Of a stretch of DNA of 28,069 bases, positions 23,044 to 28,069 are shown piece after piece; positions within the stretch are counted from its first letter, which is position 1; the number at the start of each line of letters is the position of its first letter. The DNA is from Bacteroidaceae bacterium (GTDB lineage: Bacteria; Bacteroidota; Bacteroidia; Bacteroidales; Bacteroidaceae). Position numbers and translations under genes: made by a program. The DNA lies in NCBI GenBank assembly GCA_017619585.1, contig JAFZSA010000048.1:1-28069 (forward strand), in the 5' to 3' direction. The notes beneath the pieces were generated by a model. That model was given only the letters and a program-made list of their open reading frames with translations. It had not been told where the DNA came from and made no database searches.

Positions 23044-23679
23044 ATGCCACGCAAAACAGACGGAATAGAATTCGAGATACACCCACGTCCCACAAAGGGA
23101 GAGGATGGTAAACCATTACTTTATGTACGCCCTGCTAAGGGCATGAAGAAGAGCTTCAGGGATTTGGAGATTTTCTGCAATAAATACAGAGGCTTGCGTC
23201 CAGGTGAGATACAGCAGTCTTTTAGTGTTGCCATGGATGTGATAAGCCTTTGGATGTCAATGGGCTATCGTGTAGAGACGCCCTTTGGTTCTTTTGCTCC
23301 TAAGTTGAAGCTTCTGGGCGAACATACCGACCCCAGAACCATTCATGGCAGGGATATCATATATGCCGGAGTAGATTTTATTCCAGCCAAGGATTTTGTA
23401 GCGGAATGCGTCAGAAACAAGGAAGGCTTCCGCAGAAGTCAGTCAGCCGTTGGTAACAGTCAGATGTACGATCATAAGGCTATGGATGAGGCTCTGCGCA
23501 GATGCATGAAGATAGGCTATACTACTATCCCCGAGTTTATGATATACAGCGGACTGAAACGCGACTCTGCCAAAAACTACCTCGACAGCCTTTGCCAGGG
23601 CGATAATCCGCGTCTCAGGAAGGTTCGCGAGAGTCGTCGCTGGCTGTATTTCCCAAAGAAAGACAACCCCACGGTATAA
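23044..23679 (+). CDS. HU-HIG family DNA-binding protein with winged-helix C-terminus
   Basis: 211 residues from MPRKTDGIEF. The frame is open further upstream (to 22870), but the -7 box at 23014-23021 puts the start of transcription near 23026, so the ATG at 23023 is unlikely and 23044 is chosen. Residues about 8-125 form an HU-like domain of the HU-HIG type: DIEI-like core YVRPAKGMKKSFRDLEIF, then EIQQSFSVAMDVISLWMSMG and VETPFGSFAPKLKLLG. Residues about 140-205 (MDEALRRCMKIGYTTIPEFM, SGLKRDSAKNYLDSL, RRWLYFPK) look like a winged helix. A nucleoid-associated or regulatory role is expected. It stands alone, on a promoter of the conserved-spacer class, beside a GC-rich palindrome array. Confidence 0.85.
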   Translation: MPRKTDGIEFEIHPRPTKGEDGKPLLYVRPAKGMKKSFRDLEIFCNKYRGLRPGEIQQSFSVAMDVISLWMSMGYRVETPFGSFAPKLKLLGEHTDPRTIHGRDIIYAGVDFIPAKDFVAECVRNKEGFRRSQSAVGNSQMYDHKAMDEALRRCMKIGYTTIPEFMIYSGLKRDSAKNYLDSLCQGDNPRLRKVRESRRWLYFPKKDNPTV

Positions 23680-23690
23680 AAAACGGATTC

Positions 23691-23769
23691 GGGCGGGCGG
23701 TCGCATATATCAGGCCGCCCGCTCGCAGATATACGGGCGGCCGCCCCAATATGTAAGGGCGGGCGCCCG
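23691..23769. repeat. 22-bp-period array of GC-rich palindromes
   Basis: Four units beginning at 23691, 23713, 23735 and 23757. Each has a 13-14-bp GC-only core (GGGCGGGCGGTCGC, GGCCGCCCGCTCGC, GGGCGGCCGCCCC, GGGCGGGCGCCCG) and an 8-9-bp AT-rich spacer (ATATATCA, AGATATAC, AATATGTAA). The whole array is bounded by GATTCGGGCG and its complement CGCCCGAATC. It starts about 10 bp after the HU-HIG stop codon. Confidence 0.9.
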
Positions 23770-23797
23770 AATCTGGCAAGAACCCGTTTTGCTCCCT

Positions 23798-23841
23798 GCA
23801 AACCCTAGTCTTGCACCTTGCAAGCCCCAGTCTTTTCCCCC
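23798..23841. repeat. 22-bp direct repeat GCAAACCCTAGTCTT / GCAAGCCCCAGTCTT
   Basis: Two imperfect 22-bp copies side by side (23798-23819, 23820-23841), just after the GC-rich array and with the same unit length. The remaining 23842-24071 is AT-rich with a possible TACATTTG box at 23996-24003 for the next gene; nothing else is seen. Confidence 0.7.
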
Positions 23842-24259
23842 TGTTTCTGAACCTAGCGGTAACCTAGAGGTACACATGAGGTACTCCTCCTTTAGTGTTT
23901 CCTGTTGGTATTAATACTTATATTTCATGATGTGGTGGCAAATATTTTATTCTCACTTTTTTATACTTTCATTTCCTCATTCTCTTATTTTTTTATACAT
24001 TTGTACCCAAACACGAGTGCATACATGTACACTCACTTTTGCTCTAAAGAAGAAAATAAAAAAGAAATAAGATGGACATTCAAAAGACACCACAATATAA
24101 TACGCAATCCTTGATACAGGACTTGCACCAGATTATCGAGCAGGCTCGTGGTCATGTGGCTGCTACAGCCAACTATGCACTAACCATGATGAACTGGCAT
24201 ATAGGTGAGCGCATCAACCGCGAAGTGCTTGGAAATCAACGTGCTGTGTATGGAAAGCA

Positions 24260-24286
24260 AATTGTCGCGCAAGTTGCGCGACAATT
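24260..24286. repeat. perfect 13-bp inverted repeat inside the DUF1016 fragment
   Basis: Arms AATTGTCGCGCAA (24260-24272) and its exact complement (24274-24286) around one central base. A related imperfect palindrome with the same AATTGTCGCG start lies at 24371-24397. Confidence 0.85.
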
Positions 24287-24370
24287 GCAAGAAGAATACG
24301 GAAAGAAAGGATTTGATGAGAAAAGTATCCGTAGAATGATGCAATTTGCATTGCTTTTTCCTGACTCCCA

Positions 24371-24397
24371 AATTGTCGCGACGCTGTCACGACAATT
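24371..24397. repeat. second inverted repeat (AATTGTCGCGAC) inside the DUF1016 fragment
   Basis: Arms AATTGTCGCGAC and GTCACGACAATT pair over 11 of 12 positions. It shares AATTGTCGCG with the palindrome at 24260. Confidence 0.75.
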
Positions 24398-24673
24398 GTC
24401 ATGGTCTCATTTTGTGGAAGTGATACCCCTCAAGGATGACCTCCAGCGCGAGTTCTATCTAACGCTTGCAGCATCGGAAAAATGGAGTGTTCGCAGGCTT
24501 CCCTAGAATAGTTGAATGTTTATCTCCTAACCATAATTTCAGAGTGGTCGAATTTGACCACTATAAAGAACTTGGCGGATATTGTCATGCCTACGCTATA
24601 TGCATGTGATATGTTTCTAAAAATAATTATTGTGTTTTTCTGCCGCATCCGCATTTTATTCAAAGAATATTCT

Positions 24674-24681
24674 TATCTTTG
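24674..24681 (+). promoter_or_regulatory. -7 box TATCTTTG of the restriction-like operon
   Basis: TATCTTTG lies 25 bp before the chosen ATG (24707). No good TTG at the -33 position. The rest of 24507-24706 is AT-rich and holds no other gene. Confidence 0.6.
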
Positions 24682-24706
24682 TGGGCAGAAATATTATCGT
24701 GGATAT

Positions 24707-25990
24707 ATGGCAAAAGTATTTAAGATAATGGTCCCTGACAACTCGCTTATTTCGAGAACGCTCTATATAGAGTCGCTTTCAACAGAGTTGTATGTAATAG
24801 ATCGGGCAGATGAGAAGTTCGTATCAGAGCATTCTGACGACTTAAGTAAGCCTGCTCTATATATCCTTGCCAACAGAGATAACAAAAAACTCTATGTAGG
24901 TAAGACCGGTGACTCACTCGGCCGTCTGAGAAACCACAAAGCCAAAGACTTCTGGACGGAGGCTATCGTTTTCCATTCCAATCCGGGTACTGATACTTTG
25001 TCAACGACAGAGGTTGAATGGCTTGAAGCCAAAACGTATGATGCCATCAGGGAGTTAGGCTATTATGACCTCTCGGAGAATAAGCAAAAACCCAAATATC
25101 CGACACTCAAACGCGATCAGAAAATCAACTGCCCTGAGTATTTTGAAATGGCAAAGAACTACATTTGTGCTGCAGGTTTCGATATTTTCCTGAAAAAGAA
25201 AGCCGTGCCAGAAGAAACGCCCAATCTTCAGGAACCTACCAAGATAGAAACCGTTGAGCAGAACAACGTATGGCTGTTGCCATCAAGCAAGAAGCGTTTC
25301 AATTTGGAAGCCTGTTTTGCTGAATATGGTGAGGTGTATTGGCGAATAACCAATAACTTCAAGCGTATTGCCAAAGGAGATAGAGGTTATATTTATAGTT
25401 CTGACCCAGACAAAGCTATTCTGTATCGTTTTGATGTGATAGAGAGTCAAATTCCTTATTCCAAGGTAATGGATAGGGACGAAAAATTCTCTAACGGTAA
25501 AGGTGAGTCAAACAAGGATTTTGGAGCAGCTGGTGGTCTTTTCGTTCTTGTCAGAGTGAATGGAACGGTTGAAGACAAACGCTTTTCGTTGCCTATTCTG
25601 CTAAAGAACGGCTTGAAAGGTGCGCCACAAGGGGCAATCCGAATTTCTCAGGATGAGTATAAGCCCCTACTTGATTTTGTTGATACCAACTTTGGAACGA
25701 GCCACGAGGACATTGATGCCACAAAGAAGCCTCGTCGTGCTCCTTTCAAGTTCTCGATGATTGGCTTGAAGCCTGGCGATGTGGTTACATTTGCGCCCAG
25801 GAAAATAGAAACAAAAGTTATATCAGAGAATACCATTGAGTACGATGGTACTATTTATACCCTTTCTGGTTTCTGCAAGGCATTCATGCCTGTTGAGAAT
25901 AGCGTAAGCAAGGAATATCAAGGGCCAGCATATTTTACCTATAAAGGCAAGACGTTGGACGAAATAAGGAAAGAGAAAGAAAGTAAATGA
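24707..25990 (+). CDS. GIY-YIG nuclease-like protein with PUA/EVE-like middle and DUF4357 C-terminus
   Basis: 427 residues from MAKVFKIMVP; the frame is open to 24512, but those codons span the promoter, so 24707 is preferred. The GIY-YIG-like domain is about 50-125: ALYILANRDNKKLYVGKTGD (Y63-V64-G65), LGRLRNHKAKDFW, and the late Glu in EVEWLEAKTYDAI. The middle part (about 187-325), NNVWLLPSSKKRFN...YWRITNN...IAKGDRGYIY, has the W...GD.gyiy pattern of a PUA/EVE-like fold, a type used to sense modified bases (inference). Residues about 345-420 (GLKPGDVVTF...EYDGTIYTLSGFC...GPAYFTYKGKTL) are DUF4357-like, which often follows GIY-YIG domains. The stop overlaps the next ATG (ATGA), so the three genes are translationally coupled. 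It is probably part of a restriction or anti-phage system. Confidence 0.8.
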   Translation: MAKVFKIMVPDNSLISRTLYIESLSTELYVIDRADEKFVSEHSDDLSKPALYILANRDNKKLYVGKTGDSLGRLRNHKAKDFWTEAIVFHSNPGTDTLSTTEVEWLEAKTYDAIRELGYYDLSENKQKPKYPTLKRDQKINCPEYFEMAKNYICAAGFDIFLKKKAVPEETPNLQEPTKIETVEQNNVWLLPSSKKRFNLEACFAEYGEVYWRITNNFKRIAKGDRGYIYSSDPDKAILYRFDVIESQIPYSKVMDRDEKFSNGKGESNKDFGAAGGLFVLVRVNGTVEDKRFSLPILLKNGLKGAPQGAIRISQDEYKPLLDFVDTNFGTSHEDIDATKKPRRAPFKFSMIGLKPGDVVTFAPRKIETKVISENTIEYDGTIYTLSGFCKAFMPVENSVSKEYQGPAYFTYKGKTLDEIRKEKESK

Positions 25991-26994
25991 GGTACGGCAT
26001 AGACATTAAAGAGGATGATTTATTGGCAATGGGTGGCGGCATACTTGACACGTTGCTCATTGACAGAACCACAGGTGAGAATATCATCTGGGCAACGGAT
26101 GACTATGCCTCAATGGGTGACGCCTATACCTTCTTCCAACATATCACTCCAGAATTGATTACCGGAAAAAAACAGAATGTCATTCAGCCACGTGTAGCTA
26201 AAAGCCAAGAAGAAAGGAAAAAGAGAGCCAGAAAAATGGCAGAGGTCTTTACACCTTCTTGGTTATGTAATGATATGAACAATGGAGTTGATGAGAGATG
26301 GTTCAAACGAAAACCTGTATTTAATGTTGTCACCTCTGAAAAAGGAAGGCATCTATGGACTCCTACGCCTGAAAAGGTGACTTTCCCAGAAGATAAGACC
26401 TGGCAGGAATATGTCAGCATGGGTGTGATAGAAATCACCTGTGGTGAGGCTCCTTTCTTGGCAAGCCGCTATGACACCGTTACAGGTGAGGCCATTACAG
26501 ACTTAAATAAGCGTATTGGTTGGCTTGACAGAAAGTTACGTATTGTCAACGAAAACACTTCTGATCACGAAGATTGGCTTTTTTGGGCGAAAAAAGCTTA
26601 TAAAGGAACATTGGGCTATGAGTGGCAGGGCGATAATCTGCTGTTGGCACGAGAGAACCTTCTGATGTCATTTTTCGATTATTATGAGGATAGATTTGGT
26701 GAGGAACCTGCCATTGACGATGTCAAAGAAATAGCCTATATTATTTCATGGAATATATTCCAGATGGACGGGCTAAAGTTCGTCATCCCTCGCAGTTGCC
26801 GCTCTACAGTAGTAGAAACAACAGATTTGTTTTCCGGTGAGTTGAAGCGTCATGTTGTGGAGTGTGAAGGATGTAAGAAAGGTCTCATCCACAATCATAA
26901 CGGCATTTATGTGAAAATGATGGATTGGGATACAGGACGAGCACTCTATTTCCATCAATACAATGGACTTGCTAAAATAAAAACGTTACGATGA
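25987..26994 (+). CDS. N6-adenine methyltransferase-like protein of a restriction-type operon
   Basis: 335 residues. From memory it matches proteins annotated as restriction endonuclease subunit M: DLLAMGGGILDTLLIDRTTG at the start, then VIQPRVAKSQEERKKR, AEVFTPSWLCNDMNN (like motif X, Y/F-T-P), IEITCGEAPFLASRYD (about 148-163, like motif I, a variant of PACGSGxFL) and YEWQGDNLLLARENLL. ISWNIFQMDGLKFVIP (about 253-268) occupies the place of the N-I-x-G-x-D strand. No NPPY/NPPF/DPPY catalytic motif IV is present anywhere in the protein, so methyl transfer is not assured. A C-E-x-x-C pair (VECEGC, about 291-296) may bind metal. It overlaps both neighbours by 4 bp. Confidence 0.78.
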   Translation: MRYGIDIKEDDLLAMGGGILDTLLIDRTTGENIIWATDDYASMGDAYTFFQHITPELITGKKQNVIQPRVAKSQEERKKRARKMAEVFTPSWLCNDMNNGVDERWFKRKPVFNVVTSEKGRHLWTPTPEKVTFPEDKTWQEYVSMGVIEITCGEAPFLASRYDTVTGEAITDLNKRIGWLDRKLRIVNENTSDHEDWLFWAKKAYKGTLGYEWQGDNLLLARENLLMSFFDYYEDRFGEEPAIDDVKEIAYIISWNIFQMDGLKFVIPRSCRSTVVETTDLFSGELKRHVVECEGCKKGLIHNHNGIYVKMMDWDTGRALYFHQYNGLAKIKTLR

Positions 26995-28069
26995 ATACTG
27001 AAATAGTTGACAAAATAATTGTTGGTCGTGTCGAACCGCATATCTATGCCTTTGAGACGCGAACTGTCCCCAATTACCTGAAGATTGGTGACACCTATCG
27101 CCCTGTTGAGGATAGACTTAATGAATGGCGCCGCTATTTCAAGGACTTAAATCAGCTCTATGAACACGAAGCGAGAGTTGACGAAAAGTATTTCAGAGAC
27201 TTCGAGGTGCATAAGTTCGTAATGGAGGAAAAGAAGCGTAACCGCATTACTCGTGAGGCATTTCCCAATTTACCATATTTCTCCAACGAATTCTTTGAAG
27301 AGGCTGTTCCCGCAGATATAGACGAGGCCATTGCAGACATAACGGATAGTGCCAATAAAAATGATGGACGCTACAAGTTCTATTCAATGCAAGATGGCCG
27401 AATGCCTGAAGAGTTCCATTTCACTCGCGATGAAGAACCATTAACTCCACGCCCTAATCAGGCTGATGCCATCGAACGCTTTGAAAATGCCATCAAGAAT
27501 AAGCGCACCCATTTGCTGATGTACGCCGTCATGCGCTTTGGCAAGAGTTTCACGGCGATGTGCTGCGCCCAAAAGATGGATGCCAACTTAGTGCTGGTTG
27601 TTTCTGCAAAGGCTGATGTTAAAGGCGAATGGAAAAAAACGGTTGAGAAATTCAAGAACTTTGAAGAATACCTCTATGTATCCAGTGAAGACCTGAAGGC
27701 CAACCACAAGCAACTATCAGATGCAAAGAAGAAAAAGCAGAAATTAGTTGTCTGTCTTACCCTTCAAGACCTAAGTAGTCCTGAGATAAAGGAGCGTCAT
27801 AAACAGCTTTTTGAACATTCCGTTGACTTGCTGATTGTTGACGAAACTCATTTTGGTGCTCGTGCAGAGCACTATGGTTCTGTGTTGACGAAAGCGTCCA
27901 GCGACAAGGTGTTAGCACAAGAAAAGAAACATAATGACGAAAGCATAGATGAACTGTTGGAACAGACGCGAGAACTGAAGAGCAAAGTCCAGTTGCACTT
28001 GTCGGGAACGCCTTATCGTATCTTGATGGGTAATGAATTCTCAGAAGAGGATATCATCAGTTATTGCCA
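26991..28069 (+). CDS. SF2 (DEAD/DEAH-type) helicase with N-terminal GIY-YIG-like domain, partial
   Basis: Runs off the right edge; 359 residues are visible. The first about 90 residues (HIYAFETRTVPNYLKIGDTY, RPVEDRLNEWRRYF, FEVHKFVMEEKKRNRI) resemble a T5orf172/MUG113 member of the GIY-YIG fold. The helicase part begins with TPRPNQADAIERF (Q-tip-like), a Walker-A-like segment MRFGKSFTAM (about 181-190, RFGKS in place of GxGKT), motif II DETH at 284-287, and motif III LSGTPYR (about 338-343). This resembles the translocating subunit of type I/III restriction enzymes. The ATG overlaps the stop of the methyltransferase-like gene (ATGA). The second RecA domain and anything after it lie outside the window. 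Confidence 0.85.
   Translation, partial: MNTEIVDKIIVGRVEPHIYAFETRTVPNYLKIGDTYRPVEDRLNEWRRYFKDLNQLYEHEARVDEKYFRDFEVHKFVMEEKKRNRITREAFPNLPYFSNEFFEEAVPADIDEAIADITDSANKNDGRYKFYSMQDGRMPEEFHFTRDEEPLTPRPNQADAIERFENAIKNKRTHLLMYAVMRFGKSFTAMCCAQKMDANLVLVVSAKADVKGEWKKTVEKFKNFEEYLYVSSEDLKANHKQLSDAKKKKQKLVVCLTLQDLSSPEIKERHKQLFEHSVDLLIVDETHFGARAEHYGSVLTKASSDKVLAQEKKHNDESIDELLEQTRELKSKVQLHLSGTPYRILMGNEFSEEDIISYC

Larger units (their letters stand above)
24072..24506 (+). pseudogene. 3'-truncated DUF1016 (YhcG-type) gene, N-terminal domain only
   Basis: 144 residues match the DUF1016 N-terminal domain: LIQDLHQIIEQARGHVAATA, MMNWHIGERINREVLG, YGKQIVAQVARQLQEEYG, GFDEKSIRRMMQFALLFPD and RQLSWSHFVEVIPLKDDLQR, up to EKWSVR. 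Full-length members go on for about 200 residues with a PD-(D/E)XK nuclease domain; here the frame ends three codons after WSVR and no continuation is found in other frames. The break at about 24500 coincides with the start of the promoter region of the restriction-like operon, so that island may have replaced the 3' part. It may still yield a stable N-terminal domain. Two long inverted repeats lie inside (24260-24286 and 24371-24397). Confidence 0.75.

Noticed and set aside
23905..24114. 69-codon plus-strand frame before the DUF1016 fragment
   Set aside because: Low-complexity Phe/Ser/Tyr translation of AT-rich DNA that overlaps a better start at 24072.
24512..24706. Upstream extension of the GIY-YIG protein
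   Set aside because: These codons span an AT-rich region with a TATCTTTG box; the hydrophobic translation is unlike a nuclease start.

Overview
The window looks like chromosomal DNA of a gut or rumen Bacteroidota, most likely a Prevotella/Segatella-type member of Bacteroidales. The evidence is the promoter class (TTG, 19-20 bp, TAnnTTTG, seen at least seven times), the gene families (C10 streptopain-like protease, GH27 alpha-galactosidase, S1 sulfatase, CotH lipoprotein, HU-HIG nucleoid protein), the GxxxxNNGKKVIIK-type protein C-terminus, and gaps packed with short repeats. No tRNA or rRNA gene was seen.

Layout. 183-3418 (+): a small lipoprotein and a secreted GH27 alpha-galactosidase. 3617-8946 (-): a 1713-residue multidomain C10 cysteine protease followed by an uncatalogued 55-residue ORF. 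9373-11981 (-): an apparent operon C_GCAxxG_C_C protein, NifX/NifB-like protein, MBL hydrolase, BASS transporter. 12061-14362 (-): a HAD phosphatase-sulfatase operon. 14644-16541 (-): a DASS/SLC13 dicarboxylate transporter whose long leader carries a clear cobalamin riboswitch with its own promoter. 16687-19536 (+): a promoter, a structured leader, two co-transcribed membrane proteins of unknown function and a strong terminator. 19707-21322 (-): a secreted gluzincin-like metallopeptidase and a 4Fe-4S flavoprotein. 21350-22738 (-): a CotH-family lipoprotein. 22992-23679 (+): an HU-HIG/winged-helix DNA-binding protein. 23680-24506: repeats and a 3'-truncated DUF1016 gene. 24674-28069 (+): an overlapping three-gene restriction-like operon (GIY-YIG/PUA-like/DUF4357 protein, N6-methyltransferase-like protein, SF2 helicase with an N-terminal GIY-YIG-like domain), cut by the window edge.

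The most interesting points are these. (1) A B12 riboswitch sits in front of a dicarboxylate transporter, which fits a B12-controlled switch between succinate release and propionate formation. (2) A dispersed promoter module with a conserved spacer (ATTCCGCTCACTTAATCGTA) lies before three unrelated transcription units; it is tandemly duplicated as a 77-bp unit before one of them. (3) Nearly every gap holds arrays of different 7-mers that share a strict 7-bp period, and these arrays or REP-like palindromes have entered several reading frames. (4) The restriction-like operon contains a methyltransferase-like protein without a visible NPPY motif. (5) A 22-bp-period array of GC-rich palindromes lies just behind the HU-HIG gene.

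All family names come from recognising motifs by eye; no search was run.
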